From: Irineochytrium annulatum | Taxonomy: Eukaryota > Chytridiomycota > Chytridiomycetes > Chytridiales > Chytridiaceae | Assembly (NCBI GenBank): GCA_027600665.1 | Contig: JADGJL010000168.1 | Location: 18,145-35,762, forward strand | DNA length: 17,618 nucleotides | Direction of reading: 5' to 3' | Shown: positions 9,138-17,618 of the stretch, in pieces | How the letters are laid out: each line of letters starts with the position of its first letter | Numbering within the stretch: position 1 is the stretch's first letter | Position numbers and translations under genes: made by a program | Notes under the pieces: model-generated | What the model was told of the DNA's origin: nothing | The model's input: only the letters and a program-made list of their open reading frames with translations | The model's database searches: none

Positions 9138-11569
9138 CTAGTCGACCTTCTTCTCCACCAGATTTCCCTCCCGTTGCCCGTCCACCGCGGCCAACAGGAC
9201 GACGTGTGCAACCAACGCGATGAACACGAACGGCATCAGCAGGAAACCCGTCGTGAAGTTCCCGATGACCTGTCCCCACCGCTTCCCGCCGTCGTCGTCT
9301 AAAATCATCGATAATCCGACAACGAACGGGTTTGAAAAGAGGGCCATCACGCAGGTCGAAACGGCGTTCAGGACCGCGAGGCACGCCGAGTTTGCTATCA
9401 GGGTCAGGGGGAAGGCCGAGCGACGCGCGGGAAGGCGAGGGCCGCGGACATGGCGCGGCCGCTCAATCATGCGGAAAAGTGGCTGGTGGAACAGGCAGGC
9501 CACGAGGAACAGCGTGATGGGCGGCGTAGACTGAGAAGGCACGACAACGGAAACGTTAGCAAGAACTTTGGCAAAAGGGCAAAGACACGAACGGTGGACA
9601 TCAAGATAAGCCTAAACTCAAGCCACGAGTTGTAAAGGCTCAGATCCATGACAGGCCTTTCTTCACCACTTCGGACGCCTCTCAGGAAGCCAAAGACAAC
9701 CCAGAAGGCCCACCAGCTCATCACGAGCGCACCGACGGCGTACCCTACGCCGAGGGTGACACACCGCCTCGCCTCAGCCGCCGATACGGTTCCGTCCCTC
9801 TCGACCTCCCGCACGGTGGCCCTCATACCCGCATAGCTAACGAGCCCGACGAGGAAGACGGCCACGACGCCAAACGCGCGATTGATCAGGTTGACGCGGG
9901 ATGCAAGTGCGCGTTTAGCGGCCCCGACGGCCCGCTCGGCGCGCTCGACCTCGTCTCGATAGATCCCCATCAACGCCACGGAAGCCTCCTTGCTCATGCC
10001 CGGCTCGATGAGCGGGCTTCCGCTCCGGGTTCCGCCCACGCCCCCGCTTTCTCTTACGACCACCCCGGCACCATCCACAACGCCACCGCCAACGACCTCC
10101 GCGTCGTCGTCGCTGTCTTCCTCAGGGAACCCATGCTGACGCCTGAACGAGCTCGCGAGCTCCCTCCTCTGCAGAGCGAGCGCGTGGTACATCCACCCAA
10201 GCCTGACCAGGTCGTCCTCGCCCAGTGTGAGCGCCAGCACGTCCCTCGGAAACTTCCCAAAGGAGTCCCTCGGCGGCGCGATGCCCAGCAGGCCCGTGAT
10301 GAGCGGCGCGACGTCCAGCGCCGTGACGGCCTCCCCCTCGGCCCGGAACTGCGGCACGCGGTCGGGCAGTCGGAGGTCCCGCAGGCGGGATCCGCGGCGG
10401 TAGATCCACAGCGGCGTATCGATGACGGAGCGGGAGGAGCCACCGTGCCCGCCGAGGGCGACCTGGCCGTGGTCGGACGTGAGGATAAGGATCGTGTCCG
10501 GGTGCATGGTCGAGAGGAAGGAGCGGAGGTGGGCGGCCGTGGCGTTCAGGGCGCGGATGTAGGCCGGGGAACCGCGGCGGGCGCCCCAGGAGTGGGCCTC
10601 GGCGTCGACGTTGCCGAAGTAGGTTAGGATGAGGGACTGGTGGTTGGCTGGGTTGGAGGAAGAGGCGAGGACCTCGAGCGTCATGTTGGCCACGAGGTCG
10701 TCGTACGAGGTCAAAGCGTAGTGGCGCTTGGTATGGTGGTCGACGCCTTCGACGGAGGTGAAGGCGCGCGTCAGGTTGGTGACACCCGGGGGCAAGTCGG
10801 ACAGGAGGGAGGCCCACGCGAGATCGCCGAGGATGGTGGCCTTTTTCTTGGCCGCTGATATCTGTTTACGTTTTGAGTATTTATAACGATGTGAATAGTA
10901 ATGGGATATACTCACTCGATGGAAAAAGGAGTCGAAGTCATTCGATACAATGTCGTGATTTCCCATTTGGCCATGCAGCGAGGGCGGAACGCCAGTCAAA
11001 ATCGAAATCCAGTTCGGGAAGGAGAGTGACGGCATCTGTAATACAATTTTGGTTATGATCATATCCGGGTCACCTAGTCTTTCCTAAGGGCGACATCACT
11101 CCTTTCACTCATCCACAATTTATCTAAAAGCATCCTACTCACACCTGAGCCGTGCTCCTATAAAGCCTTGCGTCCTTGCTCAGGTCCGGATCCTGGATCA
11201 GATCCTTGAGGTCGCCTTCTTCTTCCGCCAGCCACCTGTAACCCAACGCGTCGACAACCACCAGCAGGATCCGCGTCGGATCGTTCCCGGACGACAGCGA
11301 CGAGTCGGCTTTGGGCGGGCGCTGCATCGCGACCGCGAGCTTGTCGTCCAGGTCTTGAACGCGCCTCGAGCTCTGGGTCCGTTCCAGGTTCGCCGGGATC
11401 CGGGAGAAGATTAGGAAGTACTGGGAGAGAAGGAAAAGCGGGAAGATGGTCACGATCAGCATTGACGCGACCTGTGGGCAAGTGACACGTCAGTCAGTTG
11501 GAGGGAATCCAAAAGGCAAGCACGATTGCAGCGGCCTACCGGCAGGGCGGCGACGAGCCAGCGGGCCAT
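9138..11569 (-). CDS. ER membrane alkaline-phosphatase-superfamily enzyme (phosphodiesterase/GPI-EtNP-transferase-like)
   Basis: Five exons on the minus strand, 11569-11540, 11471-11145, 11035-10916, 10861-9593 and 9530-9138, join in phase 0 throughout to give 712 residues. Residues 11-33 are a signal-anchor helix. The luminal domain carries the full two-metal set of the superfamily: D84 in LLVVVDALG, S124 in PSLSFPNWISILTG at the place of the nucleophilic Thr of nucleotide pyrophosphatases, D245 and H249 in NVDAEAHSWG, D289 and H290 in TSDHG, H298 in GGHGG, then TPLWIYRRG. About five further helices follow (from about 480), and the protein ends in Lys-Lys-Val-Asp. With six membrane segments that tail faces the cytosol, where it would work as an ER-retrieval signal. 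GPI ethanolamine-phosphate transferases are ER enzymes of this superfamily but have more membrane segments, so the exact reaction is open. The start at 11569 precedes a 68-nt intron and leads into the anchor. Confidence 0.85.
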
Positions 11570-11887
11570 CGTGGCGGCTGTAGATCTGGAACAGGCTTGA
11601 TCGCGGCTCCTGATCGCGGGCTCCGGGCCAGCGTGGGAACGACTGCGAACGTGTAGCAATCAGATTTCAGCCCAGTGACAAACTTCGACGACATCTCTAC
11701 TTTTAAGGACTCCGTTTCCACCGAATATATTTTTCCAACATTTCTTTGCAGAATACGCTTCGGTGGACTTTATACAAAATCGTGACTTCTGAAGAATGCC
11801 GGACCTCAAGAATTTCTATGCTTCCTCGAAAACGGTGGCTGTAAACTTAACGATGATAGGGCGGACCATTATGTGGCTAACCGCGAA

Positions 11888-11918
11888 GTGAGCAATCTGT
11901 CAACGTGAGCAATCTGTC
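11888..11918. repeat. 14-nt direct repeat in divergent promoter
   Basis: GTGAGCAATCTGTC occurs at 11888-11901 and 11905-11918, three bases apart (17-nt period). The second copy is bracketed by CAACG (11901-11905) and CGTTG (11918-11922), giving an inverted frame. It lies between two divergent genes and could be a pair of protein-binding sites, but nothing in the sequence proves use. Confidence 0.6.
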
Positions 11919-12040
11919 GTTGAAAAAGTAGTTCCCCTTGATATTATAGTGATCGACGCCAGATGGTGTGGTTTAGGCAGCGTTTTTCCCTTTCTTGACT
12001 GCGGGTGCCAGAACTAGAAGAATTGTTGTGCAAGATTTGG

Positions 12041-12047
12041 TATAAAA
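12041..12047 (+). promoter_or_regulatory. Candidate TATA box of the cyclase gene
   Basis: TATAAAA on the plus strand, set in an AT-rich stretch just before the GC-rich leader. A transcript starting about 30 nt downstream would begin near 12075 and include the leader exon and leader intron proposed for the cyclase gene. The fit of position is the only evidence. Confidence 0.4.
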
Positions 12048-12302
12048 TGCTGAATAAGTCCTTCCATTTATTAATACTTGGTATTCATCAATAACCGCCG
12101 TCTCGAAGTTTCTTCAATCAAAGCGGCGAGCTCCAGCAAAGGGGACTCGATCCTGACCGCAACGCCGCCGGCGCCTCCCATCATCCGCCCGCGCCCCCCG
12201 GATCCGTCGCCGACCACCACACGGGCCTCCGAGACTTCCTCGCCATCGCACCTCTGCTGCAGATCGGCCACGGCCTCGTTGATACCTGCATCCACTGGGG
12301 AA

Positions 12303-12445
12303 GTAAGGAGAGACCCAAGGCCGTGATCTTGGCCGTCACATCGGGTCCTCCAGAACCCTCCAAGCAGTCCCGCTCAGGGGTACTCACCGCCGCGCACCCA
12401 ACACTCAGACTCCGGTGATACGCCGATACTGACGGTGGCCTTCAG
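12303..12445 (+). other. Probable 5'-UTR intron of the cyclase gene
   Basis: Donor GTAAGG at 12303 and acceptor CCTTCAG ending at 12445 would place the exon junction directly before the cyclase ATG at 12446. A TGA at 12416-12418 is in frame with that ATG, so the coding sequence cannot continue upstream unspliced. The upstream frame that would join in phase has no ATG between its stop at 12072 and 12302, which suggests that the upstream exon is non-coding leader. Confidence 0.4.
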
Positions 12446-14990
12446 ATGGATCCCATGCATTCTCGCGCCGGGACTGTGCGGGACAGGGAGGCTCCGGGCT
12501 ATACCTCGCAGCCGGGATACTATCAGAATGGGAACGGGAATCACTATCCGATGCCGAATGGGGGAGGGCCGAACGGGCCCGTCGGCGGGGGAGGATACCA
12601 GAGCGGCCAGAGCAACCACAGCCGGTCGAACGGCGCGACGCCCGTGCCGGATCTGGTGCCGTCCGTCTACGACAACCTCGCCAGCACCTCGACCGTGCCC
12701 ATCGGCGGGTACGACCGGGATCGGGAGCGGGACAGGGCGAATGGGAGCCGGAACGGGAGCTTGGCGGGGAGCGAGATCGGGATCCCGGCCGCGCTGGCGC
12801 AGCAAAGGGGCAACGGGAGCAACGCGGGCAGCCAAGTTGGGATGAACGGCGGATGGGACGACCAGAGCGTCGTTGACAGCATCAGGGGTGGGTTTTCCGG
12901 GTCGGGGGGGAACGCGAACAGGAAGGATGTGAGGGCGAGCAAGATCATATTGCACACGACACCGAGAAGGTCTTCGGTTAAGAACCAGCCCGCGCAATTG
13001 GTCAGCGCGACTTCGTTTGGCGGCACGAACCACTTCCCGCTGATCCGGGAAGAAACGTACATTGGCAGAAAGGACGACAATCAAATTGTCCTCAACTGCA
13101 ATAAGATCTCCAAATACCACGCCGTCGTGAAAAGGACCGACAACGGGTGCGTTTTTAGTGGTACTTTCTGACTTGGGGCTGTAATGCTTATATGTCCATA
13201 AAAGGTACACAATCCGAGACCGGAATTCCTCCAACGGCATCCGCATCAACAACGTCATGATCGACCCAAATATCCCTCGCGCACTCAACGACGGCGACAA
13301 GATCGACATTGGCACTATCAATTTGATTTTCGTTGCGGAGGGTAAGGAGGCGCCAGAGATGGCGGCTAACCCCGTCGGCCGGTCCGACCACCGCTATTCC
13401 CGCTACTCCCGCATCGTGGACGAGAACGTCAAGCTCGTCACCATCCTGCCATCGGAGAAGAAGTACGAGGAAACCGTTACGGTGTCCGCGGAAATCCCGG
13501 CCGACGATGACAGTACCGACTTTGTCGTTGGAGCGTCTATTACGGATATGAACACGCTGAAGGAGGATTACGAGAAACTTCGGCTAGCGTATGAGCTATC
13601 GAAGATCTCGCTCACGAACGACATCACGCCCCTGCTCGCGAAATCTCTCGACCTTATGTTTGAGATCCTGCCGATCGACCGGGGGGTAGTGCTGCTGGTG
13701 GACGAGAACACGGGGAATTTGGCGCCGCACTACGTCAAGCTGCGGGAGGGAAAGCAGATTGAGAAGAAGGAAATCCTGTTGTCGTCGACGATTCTCCGGA
13801 GGGTCTTTGACACGAGGATTGCGCTTATCTCGAAGGACGCGTGCGAGGACCCGATGTTGGGGAAGGCTGCCAGCGTGAAGTACGGGCAGATCCGGAGTGT
13901 TATCTGTGTGCCTTTGACGGCACATAATAAGGTTGGTATTTTGTGGTTCCCTTTGGGGTTTTAAAGGTGCATTGTGTTGACTCTTTCTAAGGTTCACGGC
14001 ATCCTTCACCTCGACTCACGCGACCGGATGAACAACTCCTTTTCGTCGAAGGACTTAGCGCTCGTGAAGGCGATTTCGAACCAGACGGCGGTGGCGATCG
14101 AGAACTCGATCTTGATCAAGGAGGTTGAGCAGAAGGCGAAGATTACGGAGCAGCTCTCCCGTTTCCTGGCGCCACACGTCGTCGACAGGATGACGAGCAG
14201 GGGTAACCCGATCCAGCGTGGCGGGCGGGAGCTTGTGGGGACCATCATCTTTGCTGATATCAGGGGTTTTACGAACTTGAGCGAGAAGGTTGGCCCGCAG
14301 GAGGTTGTGAACCTGCTGAACGACTACTTTGAAAGGGTGCGTTGGTTTCCTCCATCTTCCTTTTCTGTGCTTTTTGCGATGCGATTGACTGACATTCTAC
14401 TTCGATCACAGCTTGTCGATATTGTCTTTAAGTACGAGGGTGTGGTTGACAAGTACATTGGTGATGCGCTCATGGCCGTCTTCGGTTCTATGGAGGACGA
14501 GACCGACGCCGAGTGGCGGTCCGTGGCGGCGGCGCTCGAGTTCAAGGAGGGGATGCGAGAGATGAACGACGAGCGGAAGCGGCAAGGGAAGGACATCATC
14601 TCTATCGGTGTCGGGGTCAACACTGGTGAGTCGGACTTCCGCCCGACATTATTCCTCTTGTCGATTGTTGACTCGTTGGTGTTACAGGTGAGCTTCTCTG
14701 CGGCTTTATTGGATCTTCCCAAAGGCTGGAGTACACCTGCATTGGCGACACTGTCAACACGACGTCGAGGATTTGCGACATGTCGAGCAAGGACCAGATC
14801 CTTATCTCCGAGACGACCTACCAGGCCGTGAAGGAGTGGGTCGTGGCCGAGCCCGTCGGGTACCGGCAGTTCAAAGGGAAGACAACAGAGGTGTGTAAAT
14901 ATGTGGCGGTCCCTCATGTGTGTCTAATCCCTTCCTTTTTCGTGCCAGGTCATGGTGTACGAAGCTATTAGCATCCGCCCGAAGAACTGA
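12446..14990 (+). CDS. FHA-GAF-class III adenylyl cyclase
   Basis: Six exons (12446-13146, 13205-13931, 13992-14336, 14412-14625, 14688-14890, 14949-14990) join in consistent phase to give 743 residues. Residues 1-190 are Gly/Asn/Ser-rich and disordered. An FHA domain spans about 195-279, with G207-R208, S222 to H225 (SKYH) and N244-G245, the residues that bind phosphothreonine peptides in the family. A GAF domain spans about 362-510, followed by a helical linker. The catalytic domain runs from about 555: metal aspartates D565 (FADIRGFT) and D609 (DKYIGDALMAVFG), purine-selecting K605 and T679 (EYTCIGDTVN), and transition-state residues N686 and R690. It should turn ATP into cAMP as a homodimer. 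The Lys/Thr pair marks class IIIb, a group with bicarbonate-responsive members; actual response is inference. No membrane segment or signal peptide is seen, so it is probably cytosolic. A guanylyl cyclase would carry Glu/Cys at those two sites. Confidence 0.92.
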
Positions 14991-15703
14991 AGGATCGCCT
15001 GCGCTTCCATCATCCTCGACAATTTCCTTCCTTACCTTTAATGATCTGTCGATTGCCGCTTTTGTCATAATTTACCCCTCTCCGAACCGAGCACGCTGTT
15101 CTCACGGGCTTTCTATCGTTTTGTATGTGACGTAACAAAACAGACCTCGCCGTTATGTTACTGTAATGGATTGTCTTATATATGTCTTCTCTTTCGTTGT
15201 CGGTTCACGCTTTCGTTTTATGCCCCTTACTTCATTACGAACCGACGCCGCCGCAAGGGCATACCCTCCCTTTTTTTTTTTTTTTTGGTCTCATGCCTTC
15301 CTCCATTTTTGTTTTTGCTCTTCTGACCCTATTCCTGTATTATTGCACACCAATCCAAGACATCACCACTCATCCGCAATGTTCCCTTTTTTTTCTACGG
15401 TTCACGCCAACCCAGTAACTCGGATAATTCGCTCGCGTAGGCAGTTTGGGGGAGGTTCAGCAGGAACGCGTCGATGAAATAAAGGACCAGCCAGCCAATA
15501 ATTGTTGTTTTCTCGCAAGCAGTGCCCGGTGCAACCCCACGCGAGCTTCCTGGTAAAATCTGCGTGGTTTGCGGTACAAGAAGAGGCTTCTTCAGTTCAC
15601 CAACTGCGTCATCGTCATTGCCGCTCCCCAACCCGTCCAACCCCTCGGCCATCGAGCGTCATATATCAGATCCCGTCCGCCTGGGGCTGTTAGTGTCCCT
15701 CCG
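14991..15703 (+). other. Spacer: cyclase 3' flank and promoter of paralog B
   Basis: The cyclase stop and the start of F-box/LRR paralog B are on the same strand 713 nt apart. The stretch is rich in T and C, as expected for a fungal promoter and 3' end. It contains a run of 16 T at 15271-15286. The frame of paralog B is open upstream to about 15569 but has no ATG before 15704. No other gene was found. Confidence 0.45.
15271..15286 (+). repeat. Homopolymer run of 16 T
   Basis: Uninterrupted T tract in the spacer upstream of paralog B, about 420 nt before its start codon. Poly(dA:dT) tracts of this kind keep fungal promoters free of nucleosomes; they are also unstable in length and prone to sequencing error. 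Confidence 0.85.
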
Positions 15704-17618
15704 ATGCCGTCCGATTACGGCCTGAACCTCCGCTCGTCGCCGCCACCCGACGCCCCTTCACCCCTGAACACACCGACCTCTGCACCGTCCGCCGCAGCCG
15801 CCGATGCTACAGATCGGAGAGCATCGGCCACGAGGACGCCGTCGCCGGATCCAATCGACCTGGTCGACATGTACCTGGACGACGAGCCGGTGAGCGATGG
15901 CAGAGGCACGGTCGGCGTCGTCGGATTGATGCCGGACGCTGGCCGGGGTGCGAACGCGCGCGAGGCGGCGCATCTGGACGCTGTGGATGGTGGCAGCAGG
16001 ACCAGCTCTTTGTATTCGTGGGAGACGCCGGAGGATGCTGATGATGGGCTCGAGCGGGCATGGTTGGAGAAGGTAATGTGCTTCATAAATAACGATCTCA
16101 ATAGTCCGTTGCTCACCGACTCCGTGTCTTACTACAGCCGGCCCGCCTGTCATACATCTCCCGGAACCGCGAGAGCACGGACAACTCGTCAACGGGCTCG
16201 CTGTCGTCATCGTCAACCTCGTTCGAGAAGCTCCAGCCGTCCCCGATCTCGGTTTCGGTTATGTCGCCGTCACCGAAGCCTCGCACCGCGCCCGGGTCAC
16301 CGGATTCCTACGAGGCTAACACGCCAACAGGTCGCGGCGCGGTCGTGACAGGGAATCCACTGTTGTTGAAGCGGAGATGGCCGTCCGCTGTCGTCGCGAG
16401 GATCGTGATGGCGCTGATGGAGTCGGCGGCCGAGGGGTTGCCGGTGGATACGTCCATCTCGGAAAGCGAGACGCCGTCGAGAGTTTGGGCGCCTCCGTTA
16501 CCACTACATCAGCCGGCGAGTGCAATGTCATGTTTGCTTGTCAATCGCACTTGGGCGCGGGGGGCTGCGAGGGCCATCTATCGGAGGCCCGTCCTTCAGA
16601 CGGTGGAACGATTTCAAGTAAGTGCAAGCGAACTCAAAACGTTTCAAGTCATATTCGTTCTAACATTTTTCGTTGACAGGCCTTGGTGTCGACCGTGCTG
16701 CACCCCAGCGCCTCCCTCCCTTACGCAGCATTCGTCAAGGAGCTCCACCTGACCTCCCGTCTCGGCGAAGCCCTTTACCTCGGCGACCTTCATATCGCCT
16801 TCCAACTCTTCCCGAACCTCTCCTCTTTCCGCATCGACTCCTCCCCCTCCACCACCAACGTTCTCATCCAATCCCTTTCGGACAACTGCGCGAACCTCCG
16901 CAACCTCTCCCTCCGCGGCTGCCCCATAACAGATGCCCTCATTCCCGCCCTCGCGTCCGGATGTCCGGAGCTGGAACACCTCGACCTCTCACATACGCTC
17001 GTCACAGTCGCGACGCTCGTTACGGCCGTGGACCTTTGCCAGCGACTTTTGTCGCTACGACTTGAGGGAGCCGCTACGTCATCGTCATCGCTTACATGGG
17101 ACCCGCAACACATTCACCTGCGCCCGCTAAGGCTCCTCGACATCAGGAACTCGGGCCTCACGGACGCGCACGTGCGACATGCGGCCACGCACTGCCCGTC
17201 CCTCGCGGCCGCGTTTCTGGGAGGCTCGGCCAGCCTCACGGACGGCGGTGTCCTGGCGATCGCACAGCGCTGCGCACACCTTGAGGTGCTGGACCTATCG
17301 CTGTGCCCGGGTCTCACGGACATCAGCCTCCGCGCGCTCGCGACCCTGCACCCGAGCGGAGCGGGGAAGAGCAAGCTGAGGAGCATCAGCGTGAGCGGTT
17401 GCGACGGCGTGACGCCCGACGGCGTCGCGTGCCTGGCGGCCGAGTGCGCGCCAGCGAGGTTGGAGGAGATCGTCATGCACGCGTGCGGTCGCGTGTTGGG
17501 CACGTGGGTCGAGCGGTTCGCGGAGAGGAGGTTTGAGTTGGACTGTGTTGTGCGGGGTCGGAACGTGGCGTTGCTGGCCGGGGCTGCGGCGAGAGGGGGA
17601 GGGTGGCCGGTGGGCGAG
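15704..17618 (+). CDS. F-box/LRR protein (paralog B), 3' end outside window
   Basis: Exons 15704-16072, 16138-16617 and 16680 to the window end, in phase 0, give 596 residues so far. Introns are 65 nt (donor GTAATG, acceptor CTACAG) and 62 nt (donor GTAAGT, acceptor GACAG), at the same places as in paralog A. The start is the first in-frame ATG and matches the Met-Pro-Ser start of A. Residues 1-200 are Ser/Pro-rich with an RTPSPDPIDL motif. The F-box-like part begins at W204 (WPSAVVARIV) and ends with CLLVNRTWARGAARAIYRRP (255-274), split by a disordered insert as in A. The LRR block starts after ALVSTVL (284) and includes LSLRGCPITD, HLDLSH and LDLSLCPGLTD repeats of the Cys-containing type, up to ELDCVVRGRN near the edge. 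A role as SCF substrate receptor is inferred from the F-box plus LRR order. Whether it keeps the long basic tail of A is unknown. Confidence 0.88.

Larger units (their letters stand above)
11570..12445. other. Divergent promoter region with 5' leader of the cyclase gene
   Basis: This spacer separates the starts of the phosphodiesterase-like gene (minus) and the cyclase gene (plus). An AATATATTT patch at 11724-11732 could supply a TATA element for the minus gene. On the plus strand a TATAAAA sequence at 12041-12047 and a probable leader intron at 12303-12445 are listed separately. GC content rises sharply after 12110. An antisense spliced reading of 12071-12460 is discussed under findings. Confidence 0.45.

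Noticed and set aside
10122..10817. Long Pro/Arg-rich minus-strand frame
   Set aside because: It overlaps exon 4 of the phosphodiesterase-like gene in another frame of the same strand, and only the latter carries metal-site motifs.
12374..13321. 315-residue minus-strand open frame
   Set aside because: It lies antisense to the FHA part of the cyclase gene, which has clear domain motifs; the minus frame is Arg/Pro/Val-rich shadow sequence.
12446..14990. Bacterial contamination or a recent bacterial transfer as the source of the FHA-GAF cyclase
   Set aside because: The gene has five introns with proper phase and matches its neighbours in GC and codon habit. An old transfer cannot be excluded, but nothing shows a recent one.

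Overview
The window looks like nuclear DNA of a fungus, most likely an early-diverging, zoosporic (chytrid-like) one. Genes are split by short introns of 47-120 nt with GT donors, AG acceptors and occasional CTGAC/CTAAC branch sites. Coding exons are GC-rich at third positions, while some spacers are AT-rich. The phylum is an inference from the gene content: a cyclase with bacterial-style architecture, an AAAP permease and a thiol dioxygenase. There is no bacterial operon structure and no tRNA, rRNA, CRISPR array or transposon that I can support.

Layout, left to right. (1) 49-1301, minus: 5' part of an AAAP-type amino-acid permease that runs off the left edge. (2) 1728-2348, minus: small secreted protein with a Cys/Asp cluster and a Gly-His repeat tail. 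(3) 3468-6731, plus: F-box/LRR protein (paralog A) with a long basic Ser/Pro tail carrying five SxIP-like motifs. (4) 7401-8195, minus: cysteine dioxygenase with complete active-site residues. (5) 9138-11569, minus: ER-type, membrane-anchored alkaline-phosphatase-superfamily enzyme (type I phosphodiesterase or GPI ethanolamine-phosphate transferase-like) ending in a dilysine signal. (6) 12446-14990, plus: FHA-GAF-class III adenylyl cyclase. (7) 15704 to the right edge, plus: F-box/LRR paralog B, truncated by the window.

The genes do not form an obvious pathway. The strongest relation is between paralogs A and B: they share start region, intron positions, an interrupted F-box and LRR block, and flank the three genes in the middle. 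The most unusual gene is the cyclase. Its FHA-GAF-cyclase order differs from the Ras-associating, LRR and PP2C-bearing Cyr1 cyclase of yeasts and filamentous fungi. Its substrate pocket (Lys605/Thr679) is of the class IIIb type, known from bicarbonate-responsive adenylyl cyclases. All exon models were built by eye from splice signals, phase continuity and family resemblance; no alignment or transcript was available.
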